The notes under the pieces are model-generated. The model did no database searches and had not been told where the DNA came from. It saw only the letters and a list, made by a program, of their open reading frames with translations. This document shows positions 45,486-58,800 of a stretch of DNA of 64,000 nt, piece by piece; the first letter of the stretch is position 1, and every line of letters begins with the position of its first letter. The position numbers and the translations under genes are program-made. Source of the stretch: Ancistrus triradiatus (lineage: Eukaryota > Chordata > Actinopteri > Siluriformes > Loricariidae); assembly GCA_025084515.1 (NCBI GenBank), contig JAJAGP010002198.1:48501-112500 (forward strand), given 5' to 3'.

Positions 45486-45681
45486 TTATATATGTTTATA
45501 TTGAGAGGACGATCGAGAGCCATGGATGGCCTGGCTGAGCCTGTTTAAATTCCGGCGTAGTGAAGGAGGGCTACATCGCCTCTCGTCTAAGCCCACGTGG
45601 GTGCTAATCTGGGAGAAACTCAGACTGGACAAGAGCCCATCAGCTTCTGATTCATAGTGGGCCATTGACGTCTTCTTATAG
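45486..45681 (-). CDS. atp7b: atp7b exon 21 (C-terminal tail)
   Basis: The acceptor is ctctcacag and the stop is TAA. It encodes YKKTSMAHYESEADGLLSSL, then HVGLDERR and so on, ending SSSQYKHI. The tail is about 30 residues shorter than in mammals and has no tri-leucine trafficking motif. Confidence 0.85.
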
Positions 45682-48600
45682 CTGTGAGAGAGAAAGAAAG
45701 AGAAAGGACATTCTCAATAAGATTAAATTTTAAGAAATAATGATAGTAGATAGGAAAGATATTATCAAAAACATGGTGGCAACCAAGGAAGCAGTTAATT
45801 TGAAAATTCAGAATCTCTAATAACATACAGTAAGGACTTAATTACACTTTGGTACACTAATTGACCAAAAGTATGTAGACACCATGTCCAACAGATTTGT
45901 AATGAAACAATGGCAGTAGAATGGGTGGCATTCTACATCTCAGTATGGTGGTTTCATACAAGTCAGTTCATCAACTTAAAATGTCCATAAAGTGACGTTA
46001 CACAATCTACTGGAAAGCTGTCTCAATAGTGAAGGCTGGACGAACTCCATGTTTTGGGTGTTCACAAACTTTTGCTTATATGGTATAGGTGATTGCTCTT
46101 ACCTGCATACGGTTTTTGGCTTTTCTACCCATTTCATTCTAAGCATTGTGTTGAATGCACCATTAAGTGAGCTATTAGCATTGTGTATTCCACTCACCAC
46201 CGCAGCAGTAATGAGGAAAGCACCACGGAAACAGAGGAAGCAGCCATGGCTGCTGAACCCATCCAGGGCTGAATCACCAAGCCAATAGGCATAAATACAC
46301 CTGTATGTAAATACACACACACACACCAACATGGACCTTATAGCACTGCAACATCAACATATAGATGTGTAGGAACCTCTTGCTAGGAGTACTTTGGCCT
46401 AAAAATTATGTAATTTATTTGATGTTTTGAAACAAATAGTAATAAGCCATAAGAAGCAATTCCAGGTTATCATTGGGCAAAATGGCACCAGTTCCAGTTC
46501 ACAGACTAAGATGTTTTTCCAGTACCAGTTCCGGCTCCTGCTCCAGCTGTACTTCAATCATTATTTCCAGACCTCGTACTCAGACCACAGCCTCAGTTTT
46601 ATGTAGGGTGTTACGTGTCAGAGTACTGGGGCTGTTTGGTTTTTGCTTGTATTTCTTTTCTTTTCTTATTCCCTTCTAGTTCTCTCCTTTTGGCTATGTT
46701 TTTGTTTTCCCTCTTGGCTCTCACTACTTTCCCTCGCTTACTCTATCTAATGTAGAACACGTGCAACCGCTTGGAGTGGTGAGAGCTGATTGGTTCTATC
46801 TAGAGGACCAGGTGGGGCTACCTGGATAAAGGCCTGTGCAGTGGCAATGAAGAGACACACAGGAAAGGGGGAATGTTTTATAATGGGTTGTGCTGGATTT
46901 TTGGTCTTCTTTATTCCTGCTTGTAAGTTTCGAGAGCCAAATTGGAATTAGATAATGACAGGTCAATCTTTACATGCTTATGGACCTTAAAGTCAGATTA
47001 TATTTATGGAGTGTAGTTGCACCCATGTGCAAAGAGCATTGGCCACACAGACATCTATTTGTAACCCTACAAGTGAAAGGGCAAACAAACCATAATGCAT
47101 CTGTCTACCAATGGATTCTCTGCTAGAGGGAAGAGTTGCAGAAGAGGTGCCATTCAGAATTTCCAAAAAAGCTTTTGAAGATGGGTGAGTTGAATTTGCC
47201 TCATCATTTTGGATGCTGCATTGTTTGATGCCTACACAAGTGCATTTGGAAAATGATGTGACATTAACGATACGTTAATATTGGGTGTAGCTAAACAGTA
47301 TAAATCTACAAATTTGTTTACACCAGGTTGCAAAAAGTTGCTGCTTGAACATTCAGTAGAAACCAGATTTATGATAGTGGAAAATATCAAACTGGCCAAA
47401 CTTGACCAGAACAAAAAATGGTTAAGTCCTATAACAAGTACCTTTGTGTAATAATGGCCTGATAATCCCATTTCTTTCCATTGATATTCCAATGTATGCA
47501 TTACAATGTGCAGTATTCCCATTTTAAAGTTTGTTCCCAGCAAAGATTTGGTTAACATCTTGACTCCACAATTTATGGCTGTATGTGAGATCTCACCTGC
47601 TGCAATGGGGATTCCCAGCAGGTTGTAAATGAGAGCGAACACAAAGTTGATTCGGATTCTCCTCACCGTCTTCTTAGAGAGCTCAATACTGGCCACCACG
47701 TCCATCAAATCATTCTGCATTACAAATAGAGAAGATAAAGTGCAAGTTAAAACAAATACCACAATTACCTCTTTGAAACATTAGCTTTCTGACTGTCTTT
47801 ATGATTTCTGATGGCCTTTAGCAATGAGTTTGACGAATCACATGATAGAGAATCACAGTGATAAATGATCATGGTAATATCATCTGATTATAAAGCTCAG
47901 TGACCAATAGTATTCCAGTAAGGGATCTGGAGAGCATGTTGTGATGTTTGAGTGAATAATGTTGCGATAGAAGGTGCCACCTATAGTCAGACTCACTCGT
48001 ATGAGGACGATGTCTGCCGCCTCTATAGCCACGTCTGTTCCCGTGCCGATGGCAATGCCCAGGTCGGCACGTGCGAGCGCAGGCGAGTCGTTGACGCCGT
48101 CACCCACCATGGCCACCTTCAGCCCTTTTTCCTGCAGCTCCTGCACTTTAGCCACCTTGTGAGAGGGCAAGACCTCAGAAAACACCCTCCTGATACCAAC
48201 CTGCAGGAGACAACTTGTATATTAGAGGTTTGGAATCACTAATAGGTTTCCTCATTCCTTGTTTAAATCAATGTATCAATTAACTTATTAAAAACTATAG
48301 ATAATGGATTATTCACATAAATGACTTCGTTTTAACTCTACTTGTTTCTGCTCATGGTGACTGGGGCATCCAGTTCCAATTTTCTCTCACCTGCTGTCAC
48401 ACTTTGCCTGGACCCAGTAAATCCTGATTTATTAACTGATTCAGCCACACTCACTCTCCTCAGTGCCTGAGAGGGCTTTTCTCCAAATTGTTACATCGAA
48501 CATTTTCTATCTTGCACTCTGTTTATACTTACTACTCTTTATTCATTAATCTTCTTGTCTGAGCTCACCAAGAGGAGCATTCCCATGGGTTCCTCTCAAA

Positions 48601-51600
48601 GTTTCTTCTTTATTGCTCTGAGGGAGTTTTTCCTTGTCACTGTTGCCTCTCATTTGTGGTCTAGACTCAACTTTTAACATAATGTCTCTTGTAAAAAGTG
48701 CTAAGCATAAGCGTGCCCTGATTGGAGCATCACAAGGCCGGCAGCAGTAGTTGTGCAGCACTGGTGATGATTCAACCATCCATCTTCCCCTCCCTCAGGT
48801 ATTCCCAGTCGTGCCTGTCTATGACGTCCATGATGGTGGGCTCACCTATTATACACCTATTATAGCCTCCAGAGCACCCACAAATCACTATCGGTTCCTA
48901 ACATCTGTAATATTTTACTCGGGTATGACTTCAAAGCTACATTTTCAGCAGCTATCCCACCGGATTCCTAATGCAATAAATGCCAATTAGCTATTAGAGA
49001 AAGCTTTGTGATTGTTACTGCTATACTGCATGGGTTACCAGTGTGTAGAGCAAATGTCACCTGTTTTTGCAAGTAACAAGTGTCGGTCTGTTGTTTTGCG
49101 AGTTCCATCAGACCAAAACTGAAGATTTCAAAGAAAGGTGTTACCTAGATGTCTAGGGTGAACAGCAATTTAAATCTAACCAGGTTAGACAAAGGAGCAG
49201 AAGGCCCAGATGTAGAACTGCCCAGAGAAGTAGATCAGCGTACTCTGTATGTGTGGCCATTTCAGTGGGCATGACTGGCATCATGTGCGAGTGTGTGCAC
49301 ACCTGTGAAGCGATGGCATTGGCAGTGCATCTGTTGTCTCCAGTGATCATGACAACGTCAATTCCCAACCTGTTCAAAGTGTGAACAGCCAGAGATGCCT
49401 CTTTTTTCACCGTGTCAGCTATCGCCAACATAGCAGACAGCACACCTGAGATACAGAAAGAGAGAGAAAGAAAATGTCTTCTTCTACATAGGTTGTTGAG
49501 CTCAACAGGGAGTCAAATATATGAAAAACTGATTTGAGGCTGGATTGTACCATCGATGGCCACCAGGACTGCAGTTTGGCCTTTTATCTCATGGCTCCTC
49601 ATGGCTTCATCCACATCCTCTGTGACATGTAGACCATTCTTTTGCATCCACTGCCTGTTCCCAATCAGGACAGAGTACGAGTGGCCCTCTGGATGAACAC
49701 AGATACGCACAGCACAGCAGAATCATAGCTTAATTATTCACTAATAACACAATCTCGTCTTGAATGGCATTACTGTAACATTCAGACCATCCACTAGAGA
49801 GCAGTAGCAACACACCTGGGCTGACGTCAGCCACACGCTCATTCACCGTGGCTCCCTGAAGAGTGAGAAGGTTCGAGTGTTGTGTTGGTTCTGCTTCTGT
49901 CTCCAAGAGAAATTCCTCAATGTTGGAAACTCTGCAACTGATTCCACAGCCTGGAACTGCCTGGAAGTCATGGCAGTAACCTAGCGTGTCAGTTTCCAGC
50001 TCCTGCAGCGGAGAGACAGATAGCGTCACATAAACACTAAGACCAGAGAACGTCTGATACCGTTCCAGCACATCAGACAAAGTCTTGAGCAAGGATTAAG
50101 CTGAGGATTAAACTGTAATCCCAGTGGAATGAAATAAACTGTGAGAAACTTCGGGTCTTTAAAAGTGAGGACTTGCTTGATCTTAGCAACGTTCTTCAGG
50201 TGAAGAAACTTTAAAGTACAAGGCCATCTGAGGCCACGGTAAGAACCAATGGCAGAATGTTTTACCTTGGATTTTATGCAGTGGAGGCCAAAAGCTTTTT
50301 TATTGCTGCATTTTTTAAAATGTACCTTTAATTTACCGTAAATTATCATTTGATTTCACCTCAAAGCTTTGCTACAACTACTTGAAGACCTAAGAATTTC
50401 GAGTTATGCCTGTCATGGATTTACCTCCACAATAACCCGACCATTTGTGGAGGCATCACAAGGTGCTCTTTCGAAAATCATGCTGGAAATCATGGATCAT
50501 CTACTTGTGGCATGCATGCCAGCTTTAGTGCACTGGCATTGCAACAAAAAGGGGAACATACTGTACCAAAAACTGATAGATAATTATATTTATGTTTTTG
50601 GTTTTTTTTTCATTTAACTTCTTACTCAATTTGTTATGCTGCTTATATGATGTCTAATAAAATGTGTAATGAAAAATGCAAAGTGGTCTCAGACTTTTGG
50701 CCACTACTGTATATATGATCAGTTATTTCTGATAGTTTCAAGTTCTGGTGAAACGAACACAACCTTAGTTTGTTTCATTATTCTTCTATGGCATCTATCC
50801 AGAACATTACAGAGTTGTAACATTCAGTGAAAAGTGACCAGGAGGAAACATATATAGAGGACAAAGGTCCTAGAACAGACCCCTAAGGAACGCCCCAGTG
50901 TGAACTGTTGGAGGAAAATAGGTTTCCATCATTAAGAGCAAATATATTATTGCTGAATAGGATTTACGTGTAAGGTTGACTGATACAGTTTTATACAGCT
51001 CAGGGATTTTCATCCTAATTTTTACACCAGGTTATGACAAGTTCATTAGTGGCCCTACCGCTTTGCAGTGCTTGGCCACCGCCATGCCTAGCGGATGTTC
51101 GCTGCTGGCCTCTGCAGTGCCCACCAAGGCCAGAACTTTCCGAAGAGGCAGCCGTGCCAGATCCCACAGCACCATTACCCGGATCACCCGTGGAAAGCCG
51201 TCAGTGATGGTACCTGTTTTATCGAACATGATTGCTTTGATCTGCAGAGGCAACACAAATGTGTTTACTTGTTCTGTGCCCCAGACACTGAAGCTACTCT
51301 TATTTGAAGTAGAGTAACTGAGACAAAGCCATGCCTTGTGGGCCATCTCCAGCGGCTCTCCGCCCTTGATGAGGATGCCATTCTGCGCTCCCACCCCGGT
51401 TCCCACCATCACTGCCGTGGGCGTGGCAAGACCCAGAGAGCAGGGACAGGCGATGGCCAGAACCGTGATGGAGGCCTGGAAGGCGAACCTTATAATCACG
51501 TGGAGCCGTGGAATGTTTTCATCATAGCCCTAAATGGAACAGATGCCAGTTAGATCCAGGAAAACACAAATAGTGTCACACAGAGAGACACAACACTAAT

Positions 51601-52775
51601 GTCGTGACAGATACAGTGAGTATAGAAAGTCAGCATGCTCCTTTGGAATAGTACTTTTTACTCTACAGCTTGAAAACAAAATCCATTAAAATGTCTTTTC
51701 CAGCTTTATTTACACATTTTGTCATGGAACAAGTAAGAAGATAATAAGAAACCATAGAACAACAGAATTGGAAACTTGATTTTGCTTTAATTACAGTCAT
51801 GAGTCTGTTTTTATATGTCCAACTATATACTAGCTTTGCACACCTAGATTGGGGAACATTTTCCCAATCCCAATCCTCATCTCCCCTTGTAGGGAGATGC
51901 AATGGACTGTTTCTTCAAGTCCATCAACAGATTTTCTATCAGTTTTAAGTCAGAGCTCTGACTTGGCCACTCACCTTTCTACCATTCTACCACCTTTCTA
52001 CCATTCAGCCATTATGCTGGAAGGTGAACCACCTGCCCATCTTTAGCAGTCTAGCAGAAGGCTGCAGGTTTTCCTCATTTATTGGGTGTACATGGCAGTA
52101 ACTATGGGTATTTTGGGTGGTGTACTGTGTTGGACTTTAGCCAATCATACTGCTTGGATTTCCGTCCAAAAATCTTAGGCACATCCAACCGCAAGACCTT
52201 TTAGAAGTTTTAGAATCAGGGTGGCACTTTTTTAGGAGCGATTCCGTTCTTGCAACCATGCCAAATAGATCAGTTTGTGTAAAGCTTGTGAGATTGTTGA
52301 CACACACAGGTCAACCAAATTCAGCTACAAAGTCTTGTTAACACTTCAAAGTTGCCACTGGTTTCTTGATCAGACTACCTAGTTTGGAGGGACGACCCAA
52401 TTTAGGCAAGGTGTTGTTGACACCATACCATTCCACTTCTTAATAATGGTCTAAACAGTACTTCAAGGGATATATATAGGCTCTGTGACAAAAGCTAAGG
52501 TATTATGACTTTCTATAGACACTGTAAGAACCTACAGTGAAGATCATCAAAGTCATTACTCACAGAAAAATGTCGGACCACAATGTCATAGTCGAGACCG
52601 CCAATAACGAGCCACACTGCCAGCGTTATCACGGAGATGAAGACGATAAAAGGGACGAAGTAGCCACTTAATTTGTCTGCTAATTGCTGGATTGGCGCCT
52701 GAGCAACACAATCAGAACACAGTCAGTTATAATCCCATTAACTTTTAATAATGGGGGAAAGTGATTGTGCACCTG

Positions 52776-52830
<55 letters not shown>

Positions 52831-55800
52831 TAGAAAATATACTAAGCACCTGCTACTACTGACTAAAGTTTCATGCAAATCTTTGGGCACTGCTGGACAA
52901 ATCTGTAGCTTCACAATTTCAAAATGATGACAGAGTATTCCAATATAGTAATAAAGTGGGCTGCTTTCACCAGGTGAATGTGTCTCTGTGTGTATTTGTG
53001 TGTGTTTGTACATCCATGTGTTCATATGTGTGATTATGTTGCATTTTCATGTGCTACCTTGGAGGTCTGTGCCTCTTCCACCAGTCGAACGATCTGACTC
53101 AGTGTTGTATCTGCTCCTACATGTGTGGCCTCCACCAGCAGCGCTCCATGACCATTGATAGATCCAGCAATTACATAGCTGCCGGGTCTCTTCTGGACGG
53201 ACATGGGCTCTCCTGATTCAACACAAAACTACACATGAACTGTGCTGTCTGTGTACAGTAATTTGATTAATTGGGCGACTGGTACAACACTTGGCTTTGA
53301 TCCATAGGTAGCTCCCAGTAGTTGTTTTACCATTTTATGTTATTATTGTTGGTTTTATGGTGCAGTGATAGCAAACTGTGCTAAGAAAAACTGATACTAC
53401 AACGTCACAGAATTGAGCTACAATGGTAAAATCACTTCTAAAATCCATACTGAATACTAAATCTCATTACCTGTGATCAAAGATTCATCAGCCATGGAGA
53501 ATCCCTCAATCACTTTCCCATCAACAGGAAATTTTCCACCCGGTGCAACTTTAACCACGTCTCCTCTCTGCACCAGCTCCACACTGACCTGCTCCTCACT
53601 TAGAAAAAAAATTACAAAATATAACACAATGCAACAACAAATCATGTGACTACTTGCAAATGAGTTATTAGTGTCATGTCACCACCACTTATATGAATGT
53701 TTCAGGTGGCATGACCATGTTAAGTTAAGAAAACACTATATTACATTGTCCAGTCTGCATTTGTAGTATATACATAATAAAAATATTGCATTACATGAAC
53801 TGTTCGGAGTTCCTACCCAATTTTGCATTTACGTCTATAATTTGTTTTAGTTGTACACATTTTCTCTGGTTGTGCCAAATGACATTTGAGCTTGATTTAA
53901 ATTGATTAAATTAGTTACAGCTTAAATTGTTAAAACAGTTACCTTTACATGAGTATGTATAAACTTCTCTTTCTTGTGACACAGACACACAAAAACCGCA
54001 AAATAAACCATCAGGTCGACCATCAGAAAGCCCCTCAGCACCCCCTACTCAAATTCCGTTCCTGTGGCTATGCCTAGATAGAAATGTCGGATTGCTGCAA
54101 AACTCAGCATGCAGTTCTGTCCAAGCAGATATATAAATGATTACAGGTGTGGTCTGATTAGACACTGGGTCTTGCCACAAGAGGGCATAAGAGTGCTTTC
54201 TCCACTGCCCTATAAAAAGGCTCTGAGCAGCTACTTTTGGGTAATTTACCTCTTGGTGAGAGATTGGTGACCCACGACCGACTCCGAGACATTCTGCTTA
54301 GTTGACAGACATTGAAAGGGGGTGGGTCATTGGACCGAGAGGAGCAGGATGGTCTTTTTGACGAATTGCCTGTCATCTAGGCCATTCTGACCTAGCTGTT
54401 GGAGCAGGGATTCTATGAGGGCACGCACACATGGCGAGCAGGCTCCGGAAGACCCAGGCAGACCACCAGTAGAGAGGATAATTCGATCCAAGTGCTCGGC
54501 AAGCACGAGCAGCTCCCACAGTTTTATTGTCCACCATCCAAACACAAGTGGCACCTTCACAACACCCCTCTCTGAGGTCTCTGCCAGGACCATTTCCAGG
54601 TGCTTAGCAGAAGGAAATCTGTTGTCTCAGCGCCCATTATGTGTCCTGCCTTGGACAGGTAGCCACCGTTGCCTTTGTTTGCAGCGGTGTCGTGAACGAG
54701 AAACCTGGACTGCTATGGCCTGGAACTGTATCCGCCAGTGGTGAGCGCTTCAATCCTGAATTTGCTGACAATCCTGAACTCCTGTTGTGATGTTCTGAGG
54801 AACCGTCGCAAATGACAGTCAGTCAGCAGTGATACGAAGGACCCAACAGGTCAGCAATATGTGCAGGACATCCTTCAGCCACATGTTGCATGTTATAGCA
54901 GAGCTTCCAACTGGCATTTTTCAACAGGATAATGCTCGCCCACACATGATAAGTTTTTCGCAGGAATGTCACCACCAGATTGCAGCACTTCCTTGGCCTG
55001 ACCGGCCACCAGATTTATCGGCCATTGAGCATTTATGGGACCCGCTGGAACACCAGAGCAAACTGTGAGTGTGGAGGATCTACAGGTCCAGCTGCAACAT
55101 CTGTGGGCAAATGTGCCACAGGATACCATACCATAATATTGTTTGCTTCCATTCCCAGCCGTATCTCATCTTGTACCATACATATAAAATTTCATTTCAT
55201 CTGGATCTATGGTCAAAATGGATGCACTGTCTGATGTTTTTGAGCTTGAGTCTGAGAAATGCCTAAATGTATTTTATTTTGATGCCATGAAATGTGCTTC
55301 CATCATCTTTATTAACGTATTTCTTAATGATTAAGAATTATTTCATGTTTCTGCCCTGTAGGCTGTGTTGACTTTTCATTTATAAAATTAACAAATCATG
55401 CAATTTGACCAGGGGTGCTTAAACATTTGCATAAGATACCTGATGATGGAGTCGTCAGGACCCAGTGTCACTATGATGGCGTCTATGGCCTGCAGGGACA
55501 TAAGCTTAGCCAGGGCCATCGACGTCTTACGCTTCAACGACACAAGACATATAATGTACTTTCATTTTTTTGGTAAAGCATATTATATTAAATATTCATT
55601 TTGGGCTCTCACAAACATACATTTACCAAATCTATATGACTGTTACTTTATATACTCAAATATTTAATACAGTTTTCAAACAGCGTTTCATGTCTTTTGT
55701 ATTGCATTTCATATTATTCTAATGGACTACATTTCCCAGTCATCACTTTGTCCTCTGAAACTACCCACATAATATTCTTCCTGAATGCACACACCTGAGA

Positions 55801-58800
55801 CTAATCAGTCAATCAATCAATGAGTACTATATAGGCCTTCGCCACCCAATATATCCCAAGGTTCATAGCGTCCATGTCCACAGTCTGAGAGCTACTGTTT
55901 CATCCATCCTTATTCCTACATGACCATCAGGCCTCGTGTCTTGTTAGCTTTTAGCTCTTGTTTAGAAACCAGTTAGCTCTCAGTCTCTGATCATCCCTCA
56001 GCTGCTGGTTAACACTTTTGTCAGAGGGACTTTCATGGAGCCATTTCTCTATTAGGTCTCCACTACACAAATGTGCTTCCACTCTGAATATAAACATATG
56101 ATTGGCCCATTGCTGAAATGGACATAGAGCACAAGCAAGACAAGGCTACATCCCAAATAAGATATTGTTTTGATAGAGTGCTAGATGACATACAGGTATG
56201 CACCATTTAATGACCCTCCGATTAAATGTCCATTCTCTTTAACAACCGAGGGTGTTGCGGCTGCAAACAGCTGGTCAAATTAAAAAAGGTTTAGCATGTA
56301 TATTTAACTACCATTAATATTATTTATGTCATACTGTGATGCTTTGTTATGTATTTTAACTTAATTTATTGTCATGAATACTGATTTACTTTGCATTAAC
56401 TACCTGCATAAGGAGGAACTACTTTACGATCTGTGTTGTGCACAGACACTTTTAGGTGCTGTCATTTTCACTGCCAAATGATGTTAAATGGAAACATTTG
56501 TAACCTGCTTAAAGTGTTTAATAGGGTTCTGAGTCCTAGTGGACTCATTCCCTCTTGGTTGTGTGCAGCCAGTGAGGTGTGTTTATATTCCCTCGTCCAC
56601 CTTTATATTTTTGTTCTACAATGTGTGTGATTGTTATGTACATATGATATGTGTGATATGTATAACAGATTAGGCTTCGAATGCTGTGTAAATGGTAGCG
56701 TTCCACTCGTGTTCCATGGCAGCAATAAATGTTTTCGTATAGTAATCATAATCAATGTGAGCTTTTATGACCAAAACATAACCCGGACATTTCAGACGGA
56801 TTGTACAATAGTTATTCAGAATGGAAGCACAGCCCCGGAAATTTATTAAGAGGTTGAAACAAATTTTACAGCATGGTCATATCTATGTCATATGAAGGCA
56901 GCATAACTGAGTAGAGATAAGAGCCACAACTTCTACCTCAACTTTAACCTCAGATGAGGTGCACTGGCCTAGTATCTGGTGCGCCAACTTACATGACAAT
57001 TGTTGTGAGAAGTACAATCAGTGTACAGTGAATATGCTGAAGGAACATTTGTCACACGCTTTCGGGTGTTGGGTAAGACTTTCTTTACCTTGAAATAGTG
57101 CTCCAGAAAACGTCCGAGGGAGATGAAAAGAAACAGCATGGGTGGTGTGTCGAAAAACGTGACTGGACTTTGCTTGGCCCTCTCGATCATGGCTACCACG
57201 AGAACCACGCATGAATACACGTATGCAATAGTGGTGGCCAGAACGATGAGCACATCCATGTTGGCCATGCAGTGTCTCAGAGAACGGTAGGCTTGAATGT
57301 AGAATTTCATGCCTCCAACGATCTGATTGAACAGAGAGACAGGATCATCACTATCATATATTATACATTATGCAAGCTTGGGACACCCAAAATAACATCT
57401 AGTAACATGGCCATTCGCATGGAGTTTTGTCACCATTTGCTGCTATAAGAGTCTTCACTCTTCTGAGGAGGCATTCCTGTAGATTTTGGAACATGACTGT
57501 AAGGTCGTGTACTGATCCTTAACTGCCAGTTGGCAGCAGTGTTAATTTTATTGACGAATGATTCATAGTCATAGATTTCGTCAGTGATGTCTAAATTAAA
57601 ATGAATGATAAAGGACAAAAACTAGGACAAAATTAATTAATTAATTAATTAGTTACATCCATTTCTCAATAAGTGAGCATTATAATTGTCATATTTTAAA
57701 CTTTCCATTATGCATGACAAATTTATATGATTTCAAGTCACTAATATGCAGAAACATATGGTAATGACAGGTTGCATGAAAGCAGAACCTGAACTACTGT
57801 GCAGAGCAGAAAGAAGATCAGGTTGTGAATGGAGAGTCCAGGCAGGATGTTCTGATTCAGCGGCAGGGAGCCCTCATGTCCTCTATGCACTCGATCAGTC
57901 ACCCCCTTGTAGATCATCAGCCCTATTACAGGCAACCCAAATATCAAACTGAAGAGGAATGAGAGAAGCCACCTGTGGGTACAAGACACAAGCAAAATGA
58001 GTCCTGGAAAAAAAAATAGGAACCCTGCTTGGTTACATCTGTATGGCATTTTGAATTAAGAATTAACAATAACAAAGAACACAGGGAGCAGGTGTAAGCG
58101 TGCCCTGGACTGGGTAGGGGATGATCCCCGACCGGCCTCTCGTCCTTCAGACACAGCCAGTCGTGTCTGCATGTGACCTGGCCCTAAGGCCCACAGACTT
58201 GAACCCGAGTCCTTCCACCCCCAGCACTAGTTGTGTGGTATTTAGTTTATGGCAAAATACGTATTCCTTGTTTCTCGGTTTCTGTAACTTAATCTTTGCT
58301 TTTAAAGTCGAATAATAAGATGGAAACCAATTGACACTTACTGTCGTATCTCCTGCTTGTGATCTAAGCTATCATTTCTTCTTAATGCATCGTTCTTTAT
58401 CAGTGATACTCCAAAGCCCAGACCCTGAAGAAGAGAGAAAGAGATTTAACAATCTCCAGTAGCACTCAAAGGCCAAAATACAGTGAAAAATGAAAAACAT
58501 TTGTTTTTAGAGGGCTTCAGCGTCATGATGGGGTCTTGCATCTGTCCCGGAGAGCACAGGATACAGGCATAAGCATGTTCTCGATGGGTGGGGATCGCAG
58601 GATTGGCAGAAGTTGCTGTTGCATGACCAGGGATGATCCCCAGCCCGGTCTCCCCTCCAAGAAACAAGCCTCCTTTACCAAGGACCCACAAAGACAGGAT
58701 CCTGACGATGCATAATTGGAAACGCAACTGAAACCTCACCCCGCCAGATGTAGGATATGAACCAAAATGGCTGCCAAGTATGTGCACTCCTCAGGGGGAG

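Noticed and set aside
50369..50617. 82-codon plus-strand open frame as a small gene
   Set aside because: It lies in an atp7b intron, has no recognisable features, and its flanks look like decayed repeat.
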